The position numbers and the translations under genes were made by a program. Below the pieces are notes generated by a model. That model did no database searches, was not told the origin of the DNA, and worked only from the letters and a program-made list of their open reading frames with translations. A stretch of 64,000 nucleotides of DNA from DYMC01 sp035406705 (lineage in GTDB: Bacteria; Verrucomicrobiota; Lentisphaeria; Victivallales; GWF2-50-93), in contig CAYRRM010000004.1 of assembly GCA_964426675.1 (NCBI GenBank), positions 62,001 to 126,000 of the forward strand. The letters run 5' to 3'. Below are positions 1 to 8,737 of the stretch, in pieces (the stretch's first letter is position 1; each line of letters opens with the position of its first letter).

Positions 1-561
1 AATTTTTTCCTCTAATGTTCCAGGCAGAAAACCAAGATTTTCTCCTGCTTCTCTTGCTGGTCTTGTAAGTATTATCCTTGCAAATTTACCTGATAAAAAT
101 TCCGAAATTGCCATTGCCATCGCCAGGTAGGTCTTTCCTGTACCGGCCGGTCCTATCCCAAACACTATGTCTTTTTCTTTTATCGCCTTGATATAGTCAA
201 ATTGCTTTGGGGTTTTAGGGCGAATATCATCTTTCTTTCTTCCTACTTTTATCCTTTCGGAAAATATAGTCATTAGTTCTTTTGTCGAATTAGATTGAAA
301 TGCATCTAAAATCTTGTAGAAGCTATCATTTTTTAGTTGATTACCATCTGCATTGAATTCTATAATTTCTCTGAGAAAAAAGACAGCTTGTTTTATTGCG
401 GATGAGTCTTTTGAAGTAATCTTTAGTCGTCTATCTCTCAGGTTTATCTTCACCCCAAAGGTCTTCTCAATGAGATGTAAATTACAATAAGAGTTTGACG
501 ATAAGAATGTATTAAGTGAAAAAGATTTCCCTGTATCTAAATCTAAAGTTTCTTCCAGCAT
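1..561 (-). CDS. phoH: PhoH-family ATPase, C-terminus cut by window edge
   Basis: Reading leftward from an ATG at 559-561, an open frame of 187 codons runs off the window. The protein has an N-terminal region of about 110 residues, then a stretch containing RPKTPKQFDYIKAI followed by a Walker A motif GPAGTGKT near residue 140 and LTRPAREAGENLGFLPG. These are hallmark positions of the PhoH (PhoH-like/YbeZ) ATPase family, cytosolic NTPases linked to RNA metabolism and often next to ybeY. The gene begins 9 bases after the stop of the LysM gene, so the two are probably cotranscribed. The Walker B part lies outside the window. The family assignment is secure; the physiological role is not. Confidence 0.9.
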   Translation of the reverse strand, partial: MLEETLDLDTGKSFSLNTFLSSNSYCNLHLIEKTFGVKINLRDRRLKITSKDSSAIKQAVFFLREIIEFNADGNQLKNDSFYKILDAFQSNSTKELMTIFSERIKVGRKKDDIRPKTPKQFDYIKAIKEKDIVFGIGPAGTGKTYLAMAMAISEFLSGKFARIILTRPAREAGENLGFLPGTLEEKI

Positions 562-570
562 TTACTGAAA

Positions 571-1020
571 TTAAGGCTTTTGCGGTATCTTTATAACCGT
601 TCCGGCTTTAAGTTTATTTGGGTCTGAAATTATATCTTTATTTGCATTAAGGATAAGTTGCCATTTACTTCCTTCACCGTAGAATTTTTTCGAAATTCCC
701 CAGAGGGTATCTCCTTTTGAAACTGTGTAATCTTCAGTTTCGCCTTTTATTTCTGTGGTTTCCTGAGTTATTGGCATAGGAGATTTATCAATTTCAGGTA
801 GAGGAGGAAGTGCTGGTATATCAGCCGAAGAAATTGGCTCATCCATAGCAGATGGAGGAACAGATTGAGGAGCTTCCCATCCAGTATAATTTGACTTTAT
901 AAACCCTTCCCAACGAAGTTCCTCTTGTCCATAAGGAGTTTTTTCGAGTTCGGGCGAACGGCACCCATAATTTATGAGAAGAACAACTCCTCCTATAACA
1001 AGATATAAACTTTTTTTCAT
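571..1020 (-). CDS. LysM-domain envelope protein, probable lipoprotein
   Basis: A 149-residue protein. It starts with a positively charged N-terminus and a hydrophobic segment (residues 5-17) ending in NYGC at residue 20. This resembles a lipobox but is weak, because a leucine or similar residue is missing at -3. A proline-rich linker follows (about 55-90). The C-terminal 50 residues form a LysM module (YTVSKGDTLWGISKKFYG ... LKAGTVIKIP), which binds peptidoglycan or other N-acetylglucosamine polymers. A GGAGG ribosome-binding site lies just upstream of the ATG. It lies between fabF and phoH on the same strand. The likely place of action is the periplasm, anchored to the cell wall or a membrane. 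No enzymatic domain is visible. Confidence 0.8.
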   Translation of the reverse strand: MKKSLYLVIGGVVLLINYGCRSPELEKTPYGQEELRWEGFIKSNYTGWEAPQSVPPSAMDEPISSADIPALPPLPEIDKSPMPITQETTEIKGETEDYTVSKGDTLWGISKKFYGEGSKWQLILNANKDIISDPNKLKAGTVIKIPQKP

Positions 1021-1102
1021 AACTACCTCCTCAAAAAAATCTTTTATTTTTGATTATTGTTCTTTGAATATTTTGATATGAGGAAAATATAGCATTGTTT
1101 TT

Positions 1103-2350
1103 TCAATTGTCCAATTTTTTTAATATAATAGCGGCGTTGTGTCCTCCAAAACCGAGATTAACGTTTATAGCAGCAAAAACTTTCTTCTCCCTTGGCTGGT
1201 TTGGAGTGTAGTCAAGATCACAATCTGGATCCGGGGTTTCGTAATTAATTGTTGGAGGAATAATGCCTGTTTTTATTGCCATTGCACACACTATTGTTTC
1301 AATTCCGCCAGCTGCACCAAGAGAATGTCCCATAGTACCCTTTGTACTGCTAATAGAAATTTTTCTAGCATAATCCCCAAAAACAGTTTTTATAGACATT
1401 GTTTCGTATTTATCATTTAGCGGAGTGCTTGTTCCGTGTGCATTGATGTATGAAATATCTTCAGGTTTTAATCCTGCATGTTTTAAAGCCATCTTGATTG
1501 CATTTGCTGCCCCTGAACCATCCGGCGAAGGGGAAGTTATATGGTATGCGTCGGAAGTTGCCCCATATCCGACAAGTTCTGCGATAATCGCAGCTCCACG
1601 TCTTTTAGCATGCTCATAATCTTCAAGAATTAATACGCCTGCTCCTTCAGACATTACAAAACCGTCGCGATTCGCATCAAAAGGCCTACTAGCTTTCTCC
1701 GGCTCATCATTTCTTGTGCTCATAGCCTTCATCGAGCAAAAACCTGCAAAACCAATAGGGACAATTGTTGCCTCTGCTCCTCCACATATCATAACATCCG
1801 CATCGCCCCGCTTAATAATCCAGGATGCTTCACCTATTGAATGACATGCCGTTGCACAGGCGGTTACAATACCAAAATTAGGGCCTTTTGCTCCATATCT
1901 CATTGATATCGAACCGGATGCCATATCCCCTATCATCATTGGGATTAATAGGGGTGATATTTTTTCAGGCCCTCTTTCGAATAGAAGGCGACTTTGGTCT
2001 TCAAGTGTTCTCAAACCTCCGATACCACTTCCTACAAGGACACCAACTTTTTCAGGGTTAAGACCAGAAAGATCTTTTGAAATTCCGGCCATTGTTATAG
2101 CTTCATCAGAGGCTGCAATGGCATAATGACAGAAGAGATCAAGTCTCCGGGCTTCTTTCTCTGACATATAGGGAGAAAAATCAAAATTTTTTACTTCTCC
2201 GGCTATTTGAGTTTTAAAACGGCTTGCATCAAAACGAGTAACTTTTGTTATTCCACTGCGACCGTTAACCAGGGAGTCCCATGACGTAAGGACATTATTA
2301 CCTACACATGTAACTGCGCCTATTCCGGTTATTACCACTCTTCTATCCAT
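1103..2350 (-). CDS. fabF: 3-oxoacyl-ACP synthase II
   Basis: FabF condensing enzyme of type II fatty-acid synthesis, which extends acyl-ACP with malonyl-ACP. The 415-residue length is normal for the family. The nucleophile is Cys165 in [10 protein letters not shown]. The two catalytic histidines appear in NAHGTSTP and [12 protein letters not shown], and the C-terminal glycine-rich loop [10 protein letters not shown] is present. The start is supported by GGAGG in front of ATG. It follows acpP on the same strand, the usual acpP-fabF order, with a terminator-like hairpin in between. One copy of the dispersed palindrome (variant spacer) lies inside the gene. Confidence 0.97.
   Translation of the reverse strand: MDRRVVITGIGAVTCVGNNVLTSWDSLVNGRSGITKVTRFDASRFKTQIAGEVKNFDFSPYMSEKEARRLDLFCHYAIAASDEAITMAGISKDLSGLNPEKVGVLVGSGIGGLRTLEDQSRLLFERGPEKISPLLIPMMIGDMASGSISMRYGAKGPNFGIVTACATACHSIGEASWIIKRGDADVMICGGAEATIVPIGFAGFCSMKAMSTRNDEPEKASRPFDANRDGFVMSEGAGVLILEDYEHAKRRGAAIIAELVGYGATSDAYHITSPSPDGSGAANAIKMALKHAGLKPEDISYINAHGTSTPLNDKYETMSIKTVFGDYARKISISSTKGTMGHSLGAAGGIETIVCAMAIKTGIIPPTINYETPDPDCDLDYTPNQPREKKVFAAINVNLGFGGHNAAIILKKLDN
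1581..1591. repeat. Dispersed palindrome, variant copy (spacer TAA)
   Basis: GCGATAATCGC inside fabF, coding AIIA in sense frame GCG-ATT-ATC-GC. The arms are intact and flanked by T and A. This is the only copy whose central triplet is neither TTT/AAA nor ATT/AAT. Confidence 0.6.
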
Positions 2351-2378
2351 TGAATTGCCTCCAAAATAGCTGAATAAT

Positions 2379-2401
2379 AAAAACGGGGATTATGATCCCC
2401 G
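2379..2401 (-). terminator. Rho-independent terminator/attenuator between acpP and fabF
   Basis: On the minus strand CGGGGAT-CATA-ATCCCCG forms a 7-bp stem with a 4-base loop (bases 2384-2401), followed by TTTTTATT. Its place, after acpP and before fabF, suggests partial termination so that ACP mRNA exceeds FabF mRNA. Confidence 0.75.
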
Positions 2402-2428
2402 CTTATTCATTAGAAATTCAGAAATGAA

Positions 2429-2671
2429 TTACTTCTGGCAATGTGTTTCGATATACTTAACAGCATCGCCTACTGTGGTAAGTTTTTCCGCTTCTTCGTC
2501 TGGAATTTCAGCACCAAACTCTTCTTCTAAAGCCATTACAAGTTCTACAAGATCCAATGAATCAGCTCCAAGATCATCAATGAATTTTGCAGTGTCTGTT
2601 ACCTGATCAGGTGAGACTCCAAGTTGTTTTACTACGATTTCTTTTACTTTGTCAGCTAATGGTGATGACAT
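2429..2671 (-). CDS. acpP: Acyl carrier protein
   Basis: Small acidic carrier of fatty-acid synthesis. The 80-residue form starting [10 protein letters not shown] is chosen over a longer frame beginning at 2740, because an excellent GGAGG site sits 7 bases before this ATG and the length then fits the family. The phosphopantetheine attachment serine is Ser38 in the [10 protein letters not shown] motif. The protein is acidic throughout ([15 protein letters not shown]). It precedes fabF in the same direction. Confidence 0.97.
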   Translation of the reverse strand: MSSPLADKVKEIVVKQLGVSPDQVTDTAKFIDDLGADSLDLVELVMALEEEFGAEIPDEEAEKLTTVGDAVKYIETHCQK

Positions 2672-2785
2672 CAACGACCTCCATTTGTTTTGTGTTTTTT
2701 GTTCTTTATTAAGTTTTTTCAGACATTCAAAATAGGGCAATAATTTTGCCTCTTTTTGAAAAAAATCAAGTAAAAATATAAAAAA

Positions 2786-3475
2786 TTATTTTCTTTCTCC
2801 AAAAATTGCCGTTCCTATACGGAGAATTGTTGCGCCTTCAGCAATAGCTGATTTATAATCAGAACTCATACCCATAGATAATTCAAGTGAGGTAAAACCG
2901 AACTTCTCCTGAATTTCATCTCTTAATTCACGCAAACCGGCAAAAACTTTTCTCTGGACAATTTCATTTTCCGTGAATGGAGCCATTGTCATAAGGCCTT
3001 TGAAGTTCATAAATTTAAACTCCGGGATAGACTCACATATTTTAAAGAGTTCATCCTTATTGCAAATTCCGAATTTACTTTCTTCTCCTGAAAGATTCAA
3101 TTCAAGCAAAAAGTCAACTTTCTTGTTTAGTACTTGAAGGATATTCTCAGCCTTCTTTAACAGTTCAAAGCTATCTATTGAATGTATAAAGGAGCTATGA
3201 TTGAGTGCTTTTTTAAGTTTATTTGATTGTATATGTCCTATCATATGCCATTCTATTTGCAATTCGGAAAGCTCAATTGATTTTGTGCAGAGCTCCTGAA
3301 CTTTATTCTCTCCAAAGACTTTTTGCCCACAATTATAAGCTTTCAGGATAAACTCAGAATTAAAATTTTTACTTACTGCAACAAGTTTGATTTCTTCAGG
3401 TAATCTCCCATATCTTAAAGCAGTATCTACTATTTCTTCTTTTATTCTTCGAAGATTATCTGCAATATTCAACAT
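2786..3475 (-). CDS. YggS/PROSC-type PLP-binding homeostasis protein
   Basis: A 229-residue single-domain alanine-racemase-fold protein. The PLP lysine is Lys36 in LVAVSKNF. Other family motifs are FGENKVQEL, EWHMIGHIQSNK, a FKGLMTM stretch and LSMGMSSDYKSAI...GATILRIGTAIFG near the end. The family has no known catalysis and helps control pyridoxal phosphate and amino-acid/keto-acid balance in the cytosol. The gene starts four bases after the stop of the mscS-like gene, so the two are probably cotranscribed. No rearrangement is seen. Confidence 0.93.
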   Translation of the reverse strand: MLNIADNLRRIKEEIVDTALRYGRLPEEIKLVAVSKNFNSEFILKAYNCGQKVFGENKVQELCTKSIELSELQIEWHMIGHIQSNKLKKALNHSSFIHSIDSFELLKKAENILQVLNKKVDFLLELNLSGEESKFGICNKDELFKICESIPEFKFMNFKGLMTMAPFTENEIVQRKVFAGLRELRDEIQEKFGFTSLELSMGMSSDYKSAIAEGATILRIGTAIFGERK

Positions 3476-3479
3476 CTAA

Positions 3480-4736
3480 TTATTTCCCCTTTGGTTTTTC
3501 AGTCATTGAGAGTATAAATTCTGGTTTTCTTTTCGGATCTCCAGCTAGATAAGTGGTACTAGTGGGGAATGCAAACTCTATACCTTCTTCATTAAATCTA
3601 CGTAATATTTCCATATTATTCCTGTGGTTCCAATCCTGAAACTTCCAGTAATCACCTGAATTATACCAGCATATCACTATGATATTCAATGACCAATCAT
3701 TGAAAGCGTTAAAATATATACGCGGTGGAAGGTCTGGCGATGAACATTCATGATTATCAAATATCTGATGTAGTATTTCAATCGCTTTTTCCATCTTCTC
3801 AGGACTCGTGTCATAAGTTACAGTTATATTAATTGTATGTTTTATAAATGGACGTGCAGTAATATTTTCAATTTCTGTATCGGCAAGTTTTTTATTAGGA
3901 ATACTTACCAGGTGCCCCTCAAGAGTTCTTATTCTTGTGCTCCTGAAACCAATATGCTCCACAATTCCGCTTGCCCCTCCTCCAATGTTTATCCTATCAT
4001 TTATCTTAAATGGCCTATCCAAAATAAGCATAATCGAACCAAAAAAATTTGCTATTGTGTCTTGTGCAGCAAATGCAATTGCAAGACCTGCCACACCGGC
4101 ACCAGCCAATACCGCCGTGATATTGAGCTTCAAAATATTTTGCCCTATAAACATTGCAGAAAGAATAAAAATTGCAGTTTTTAAAGATCTCCTTATCACT
4201 GCAACAATCATATCATCCAGATTGTTGTCAGTTCGTTGGGCAATCCTTTTTAAAAGATAATCTACCACCGATACAAGTCTGTATAATGCCCATGCAACAG
4301 CTGATGCGAAAATCGCAAGACAAATCCTCCCAAAATAAAGTCTGGCAAAATCAGAAAACAACACAAAAAGCGGAACCATACTTACATATATGCCGATACT
4401 CATGATTGCGAGGGCAATTGGTTTGCCTATTGCTTCAAAAAAAATGTCATCAACAAGTGTATCTGTTTTTTTTACAAAACTACCAAGTTTTTCACTGATA
4501 AACCATCCTATTATCTTGGCAATTACGAAAGAAACGACAAAGCCCACTATAAAGAATATAATACGCCATGCCTCGAGAAATTCGAGATGAAAATGATTAT
4601 AAAGTTTTACCTTAAAATTAGCTAAAATATCAACGAGAAATGAGGCAAATTCATTTAGTGGAGCATCTCCTTCTGCCTTCAAAATGAATGGGAATAAAAT
4701 GCTTAACATAGTAAATGTTTTTTTAAACAATTTCAC
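3480..4736 (-). CDS. MscS-family mechanosensitive channel
   Basis: A 418-residue membrane protein with a possible signal segment at residues 8-22 and several membrane helices between about 55 and 230. The pore helix is AVLAGAGVAGLAIAFAAQDTIANFFGSIM and the adjacent beta domain is LDRPFKINDRINIGG...GIVEHIGFRSTRIRT...VSIPNKKLAD. These are the classic MscS signature, and the family releases solutes through the inner membrane on osmotic downshock. The start codon is GTG with GGGAG upstream. It lies just before the YggS-type gene. It carries one palindrome copy coding LAIFAS. Confidence 0.93.
   Translation of the reverse strand: MKLFKKTFTMLSILFPFILKAEGDAPLNEFASFLVDILANFKVKLYNHFHLEFLEAWRIIFFIVGFVVSFVIAKIIGWFISEKLGSFVKKTDTLVDDIFFEAIGKPIALAIMSIGIYVSMVPLFVLFSDFARLYFGRICLAIFASAVAWALYRLVSVVDYLLKRIAQRTDNNLDDMIVAVIRRSLKTAIFILSAMFIGQNILKLNITAVLAGAGVAGLAIAFAAQDTIANFFGSIMLILDRPFKINDRINIGGGASGIVEHIGFRSTRIRTLEGHLVSIPNKKLADTEIENITARPFIKHTINITVTYDTSPEKMEKAIEILHQIFDNHECSSPDLPPRIYFNAFNDWSLNIIVICWYNSGDYWKFQDWNHRNNMEILRRFNEEGIEFAFPTSTTYLAGDPKRKPEFILSMTEKPKGK
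4306..4316. repeat. Dispersed palindrome copy
   Basis: GCGAAAATCGC inside the MscS gene; sense strand GCG-ATT-TTC-GCA, coding AIFA. Flanked by T and A. Confidence 0.85.
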
Positions 4737-4838
4737 TTTTTACTACTCCCTTAAAAAAATTTTTCTAAATTTGATACTTGAAGAAGAAAAAATATAAATA
4801 ATAATATATAACCATAACATGCAAAAAAAAGCCAATCA

Positions 4839-5687
4839 ATGATAATGAGTAAAAAAAAAATTTATCGGGAACTGAAAGAACTTCTAAATGAGCAGTCACG
4901 ATCATATAAATATATTGAAATTTCAAATGACACTCTGAAAAGATTTCTGGATATGGCTCCAAAGAAAAATATCTTGCAAAAACATGAACCTTCAAAATCA
5001 TCTTCATCATCTCCCCCTTTGAATAATTCAGAAGATGTCATAATTAACAACTCCAACATAAAAATGTTATCATTGTCGGATACAAGTTCAATGTCTAATT
5101 TTTCAGGAATCGATGAAAATTGGAAGTCTTCTAATAATCTCAAAGAACTCAATATTTCTATTAAAAACTGTACCTCATGCCGTTTGCACAAAACAAGGAC
5201 TAATTTTGTTTTTGGGGAAGGAAATCCGAAAGCGGAGTTAATGTTCATAGGCGAAGGACCCGGGCGCGATGAAGATTTGCAAGGCAGACCATTTGTAGGA
5301 AGGGCAGGACAACTCCTTGATAAAATGATAAAGGCAATGACATTCGAGCGTAAAGAAGTGTATATCGCCAATATTGTAAAATGCCGCCCTCCGGATAACC
5401 GTGTTCCGGAAATGGATGAAGCCTCTTGCTGTTTACCATTTCTTTTAAAACAAATAGAATTTATAAAGCCCAAAGTAATAGTACTTTTAGGGGCTACACC
5501 GGTGAAATACCTGCTTAATGTAAAAACTATCACCGAAGTAAGAGGAAGATGGCAGCAATTAATGGGAATAAAAGTTATGCCTACATACCATCCTGCCTAT
5601 CTCCTGCGGAATCCATCAGCAAAAGGAATTGTCTGGAAAGATTTAAAACTTGTAATGCAAGAACTTGGAAGGAAAATTCCTTCATAA
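4839..5687 (+). CDS. Family 4 uracil-DNA glycosylase (iron-sulfur)
   Basis: Removes uracil from DNA for base-excision repair. The 282-residue protein has a variable serine-rich N-terminal extension (about 1-105) before the catalytic domain. Cluster cysteines are C111-x2-C114, C182 and C197/C198. Motif GEGPGRDEDLQGRPFVGRAGQLL (residues 138-160) is the uracil/active-site region, and HPAYLLRNPS (251-260) is the second catalytic motif. The start is uncertain between 4839 and the ATG two codons later. It is divergent from mscS. The N-terminal extension resembles those seen where this family is fused to, or annotated as, a DNA-polymerase-related domain. Confidence 0.93.
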   Translation: MIMSKKKIYRELKELLNEQSRSYKYIEISNDTLKRFLDMAPKKNILQKHEPSKSSSSSPPLNNSEDVIINNSNIKMLSLSDTSSMSNFSGIDENWKSSNNLKELNISIKNCTSCRLHKTRTNFVFGEGNPKAELMFIGEGPGRDEDLQGRPFVGRAGQLLDKMIKAMTFERKEVYIANIVKCRPPDNRVPEMDEASCCLPFLLKQIEFIKPKVIVLLGATPVKYLLNVKTITEVRGRWQQLMGIKVMPTYHPAYLLRNPSAKGIVWKDLKLVMQELGRKIPS

Positions 5688-5793
5688 ATATTAGAAAATC
5701 TCCGGAAAAGATAGTTAGAATTAAAAAACCTTCTTTAAACTTGATTTTATAAAACTGTTATAGTATCTTAATAGAAAAAAATAGGAATTTTAA

Positions 5794-6111
5794 ATGAAAC
5801 AATTTATTTTGAAGAGAAATTTGACTATTCCTGTATTGATTGTGTTATTTATTATCTCCGGCAAAATTCTCTTTTCAGGAGAGAACCTTAATGTCAGTAA
5901 TAATGAACCAATAACTAATAAAATACAACAAACGCAAAATATCGCTCATCAGGAAGAAAAATCTAATGAAACTTTAATGAATACTACGAACACAGATGAT
6001 AATGATGGATTTGAGAAAGTGCCAGTTACCACTGTCTATGGACCTCTTGGAATTACCCTCAAGGGAATAGAAATTTTGCTTCAACGCTTATACATACTTT
6101 TTGAGTTTTAA
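5794..6111 (+). CDS. Small orphan protein with one N-terminal hydrophobic segment
   Basis: A 105-residue protein of unrecognised family. Residues 1-9 are basic, and 11-28 (TIPVLIVLFIISGKILF) form a membrane segment or uncleaved signal. Then comes a polar Asn/Gln/Thr-rich stretch (about 30-80), and the C-terminus is again fairly hydrophobic (YGPLGITLKGIEILLQRLYILFEF). AGGA lies upstream of the ATG. It converges with the GH4 gene, separated by 36 bases. The frame, the signal-like start and the ribosome-binding site support a real gene, but there is no functional evidence. Confidence 0.5.
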   Translation: MKQFILKRNLTIPVLIVLFIISGKILFSGENLNVSNNEPITNKIQQTQNIAHQEEKSNETLMNTTNTDDNDGFEKVPVTTVYGPLGITLKGIEILLQRLYILFEF

Positions 6112-6147
6112 TTTGGTAACAAAAAATCCTTTTAATCGAGATTTCGT

Positions 6148-7605
6148 TTACCTTTTCACTTTTTTACAAGATAATCTTTTATAAAGGGATTGCTTTATAT
6201 TTCTTTTTTTTGCAGATTCAATAGCCTTTTTATATTGAGGCAACCATTTAGCCTGGGCAATAAACATTTCATCTGTCATCTGCCAGATTTCAGGGGGATT
6301 ACATACAGCTCCAGTTAAAGGGTCCATCATCATAGCTTGTCTAAGGAGGAAATCATTTCCTGTAACAGCTGCTTCCACTGCAAGTCGCTGGACGCCAATA
6401 CTCGCATTACAGACTGCAGCACAACCGAGTGGTAGATTTCCAACTTTAGGTATATTTATCCCGTTTTTATCAACATATCCTGGGACCTCCACAATAGCAT
6501 CATCTGGCAAATTACTGATACACCCATTATTTCTAACGTTAAAATGGCCTCTATAAACTCTTCCTGTTTCAAGTCCTTCAATTATATAACTGCCGTGCTC
6601 TGCAGATCTCTTTTCAGTACTAAACTCAAAGGGCTTTTCTTTCATCAGTTTTGGGAATTCGGTTTTGAACCACTCCCTTTGCTCTGTACAAACACGAAGA
6701 TAACCTCCTGTTTCACCATTTATCCATGAACTCATATCAATCCATTTCTTTATTTCTCTCGGACGCTTACGATACCACGCAACGTATTCGCTAAGATGGC
6801 CGTTAGATTCAGTGCTATAATAACCAAAACGCCTTAGAATATCTATTCTAACTTTTTCCGTTTTCCTAAATATTGGATGCAATTCAAAACCTTCAAGCAT
6901 TCTTTCCGTCCAATTTTTTCCATCGTAAATGATGCGTATATACCACGTTTGATGATTTATTCCTGCGCATATTATATGAACATCTTTTTGATTGACATAG
7001 ATATAATTCTTATCTCCTTTCTTTATCCCTCTGTCTCTATTCACAAGTAATTCTATTACTTGCGCAATTTGCCAATGTCCTCCTTGAACACCGTGACAGA
7101 GACCAATTGTTTTCACTCCACCATATTTCTCGGCTGCCCAGGTAAGCATTGCATTTGGGTTGGAATAATTCATTAATAAACAGTCTGACTCTGCGTATTT
7201 CTTTATATCATTACAGAAATCAAGAATTACTGGTATTCCTCTTTGTCCATACATTATACCACCTGCACAAATAGTATCCCCCACACATTGATCAATGCCA
7301 TATTTCAATGGTATTTCTATATCTAATTTAAATGCTTCAAGACCACCAATTCTTGTCAGGTTAATTACATACTTTGCATCTTTTATCGCCTCTAAACGGT
7401 TAAGAGTTGATTGTATCTTTATTTTAAGTCCATTCGCATCGATATCTCTCTGACATAAAGTCGTTACCATCTCAAGGTTGTGTTTGTTAATATCGGTGAA
7501 TGCGATTTTCGCATTCCTCAATTCCGGGACACTAAGGATATCCGCCATTAGTCGCCTTGTAAATGTAAGACTTCCTGCTCCTATGAATGCAATTTTAATT
7601 GACAT
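6148..7605 (-). CDS. Glycoside hydrolase family 4 (alpha-galactosidase/glucuronidase type)
   Basis: GH4 enzymes hydrolyse glycosides by an unusual NAD+- and Mn2+-dependent redox mechanism in the cytosol. The 485-residue protein opens with the Rossmann motif IAFIGAGSLTFTRRL. The metal-binding cysteine lies in GLCHGVQGG, and the metal-binding histidine in CAGINHQTWYI. NYSNPNAMLTW is the conserved substrate/NAD segment. The Cys-His-Gly-Val-Gln form places it nearer the alpha-galactosidase/alpha-glucuronidase side than the phospho-glucosidases; substrate cannot be fixed from sequence. AAGGAG precedes the ATG. It is divergent from an AraC regulator that probably controls it. Confidence 0.9.
   Translation of the reverse strand: MSIKIAFIGAGSLTFTRRLMADILSVPELRNAKIAFTDINKHNLEMVTTLCQRDIDANGLKIKIQSTLNRLEAIKDAKYVINLTRIGGLEAFKLDIEIPLKYGIDQCVGDTICAGGIMYGQRGIPVILDFCNDIKKYAESDCLLMNYSNPNAMLTWAAEKYGGVKTIGLCHGVQGGHWQIAQVIELLVNRDRGIKKGDKNYIYVNQKDVHIICAGINHQTWYIRIIYDGKNWTERMLEGFELHPIFRKTEKVRIDILRRFGYYSTESNGHLSEYVAWYRKRPREIKKWIDMSSWINGETGGYLRVCTEQREWFKTEFPKLMKEKPFEFSTEKRSAEHGSYIIEGLETGRVYRGHFNVRNNGCISNLPDDAIVEVPGYVDKNGINIPKVGNLPLGCAAVCNASIGVQRLAVEAAVTGNDFLLRQAMMMDPLTGAVCNPPEIWQMTDEMFIAQAKWLPQYKKAIESAKKRNIKQSLYKRLSCKKVKR
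7502..7512. repeat. Dispersed palindrome copy
   Basis: GCGATTTTCGC near the 5' end of the GH4 gene; sense GCG-AAA-ATC-GCA, coding AKIA. Confidence 0.85.
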
Positions 7606-7626
7606 AATTTTTCTCCTTTTAATTTT

Positions 7627-7703
7627 AAATTTATGCTGTAACTTAATATTAGTTTAATTCATAATCAATTATAAATTTATGCTAAATATTTTCATTTTAT
7701 GCT
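7627..7703. promoter_or_regulatory. Three direct TTTATGCT repeats in the GH4/araC divergent promoter
   Basis: AAATTTATGCT occurs at 7627-7637 and again at 7673-7683, and CATTTTATGCT at 7693-7703. The start-to-start distances are 46 and 20 bases, and the third box covers the regulator's own ATG. Direct repeats about two helical turns apart are typical operators of AraC-family activators, so these are candidate binding sites for the adjacent regulator, including autoregulation. Confidence 0.5.
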
Positions 7704-8553
7704 ATTTAAATTAGATTCGAACAGTTTTAAATCTGAAGTATTTTCTTTTCCAGATAGGATAGTTAATTTACATTCGATGCTTTTAAGTTGTGGTGCACAA
7801 TCAGTAAATTCTACTTCATACTTTTTCAATGGCTTACGGAGAGGAGAAAAGGAATTTGTAATATGGCAGTATACCATTTCAGGAAAAGGAATTCTTAGAT
7901 ATCAAGGAAGAGAATATGAATTAAAACCAGGTTTTGCCATGCTTGTTCATATACCACACAATCATCAATATTTTTATAGGGAAAATGTTGAACCATGGAA
8001 TTTTATCTATCTTTGTCTTAATGGAAGCGAGGTGATACGTATATCCACCTGGATTGAAGGAAAATTAGGTCCTTTACTTGATCACAGAAAAAATCACAAA
8101 TCGCTCAATATAGCGTCAGAAATAATATGGGGCGGAAAAATAAAAACAGCTCAGGATGCATCTTCATATGCCTATAAAGTGATAATGGGTTTATTAGATG
8201 ATTTATCAGATTACATAGAAAAAGAAGATAGAAAACCTGATTTTATAAGAAAAGTCTCAGAATTTTGCATAAAAAATCTAAATGCCCCAATAGATGTTGA
8301 TAAAATGGCTGAAATTGCTGGTTTTAGCAGGTATCATTTTAGTAGATTATTTGAAAAACATAAAGGGATAAGCCCTGCAAAATTTTTAAGAGAACTTCGC
8401 CTCAAACGTGCGATAATACTGCTTCAAACAGAACTGTTAGAAATCAAAGAAATCGCAGAACGCTGTGGTTTTAGTTCAAGCAGTTACTTTTGCAGAGCAT
8501 TTCAAAAACATTTTGGGGTATCACCTGATGCTTATAGAAACAGAAAAAAATAA
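7699..8553 (+). CDS. AraC-family transcriptional regulator
   Basis: A 284-residue regulator. The N-terminal part (about 45-110) is a cupin-like sugar-sensing domain (FVIWQYTISGKGILRYQGREYELKPGFAMLVHIPHNH). The C-terminal 100 residues are the double helix-turn-helix of the family: DVDKMAEIAGFSRYHFSRLFEKHKGISPAKFLRELR, then IKEIAERCGFSSSSYFCRAFQKHFGVSPDAYR. It is divergent from the GH4 gene with only 93 bases between, which implies that it senses the released sugar and activates that gene. No Shine-Dalgarno sequence precedes the ATG, and a candidate operator overlaps the start. Confidence 0.93.
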   Translation: MLFKLDSNSFKSEVFSFPDRIVNLHSMLLSCGAQSVNSTSYFFNGLRRGEKEFVIWQYTISGKGILRYQGREYELKPGFAMLVHIPHNHQYFYRENVEPWNFIYLCLNGSEVIRISTWIEGKLGPLLDHRKNHKSLNIASEIIWGGKIKTAQDASSYAYKVIMGLLDDLSDYIEKEDRKPDFIRKVSEFCIKNLNAPIDVDKMAEIAGFSRYHFSRLFEKHKGISPAKFLRELRLKRAIILLQTELLEIKEIAERCGFSSSSYFCRAFQKHFGVSPDAYRNRKK

Positions 8554-8604
8554 AAAAATCCCGATACAGATAGAAAAACTTTATCAAACCATTACAGAAA
8601 CAAT

Positions 8605-8664
8605 ATTAACCTAAATTTTGCGATACAATCAGCCAAGAAGAGTTTAAGTTGTTGATAATAAATA
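8605..8664 (+). repeat. Intergenic repeat R60, copy A
   Basis: About 60 bases that match, with roughly 50 identities, the minus strand at 42775-42835. The core shared blocks are CTAAATTTTGCG, CAATCAGCCAA, GAGTTT and TGTTGATAAT. Both copies lie between genes. In this copy the hairpin seen in copy B is imperfect. Confidence 0.75.
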
Positions 8665-8702
8665 GGCTTTACTGAAAAACTCAAAAAATATTTTATAAGA
8701 AT

Positions 8703-8731
8703 TTGACAAGTAGCTAGTTATATAGTATAAT
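8703..8731 (+). promoter_or_regulatory. Perfect sigma70-type promoter with no gene downstream
   Basis: TTGACA (8703-8708), a 17-base spacer, and TATAAT (8726-8731) match the housekeeping consensus exactly. The expected start near 8738 leads into about 80 untranslated bases and then antisense into the 3' end of trpS. Possible products are a small RNA or an antisense transcript. Confidence 0.65.
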
Positions 8732-8737
8732 GTTCTC

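Noticed and set aside
1667..1675. GCGATTCGC in fabF, as a further palindrome copy
   Set aside because: The centre is one base, not three, and the coded peptide (DANRDG) is strongly conserved in FabF, so it is explained by the protein.
4765..5010. Minus-strand frame of 81 codons over the uracil-DNA glycosylase start
   Set aside because: No ribosome-binding site, a random hydrophobic composition, and it covers the well-supported glycosylase start.
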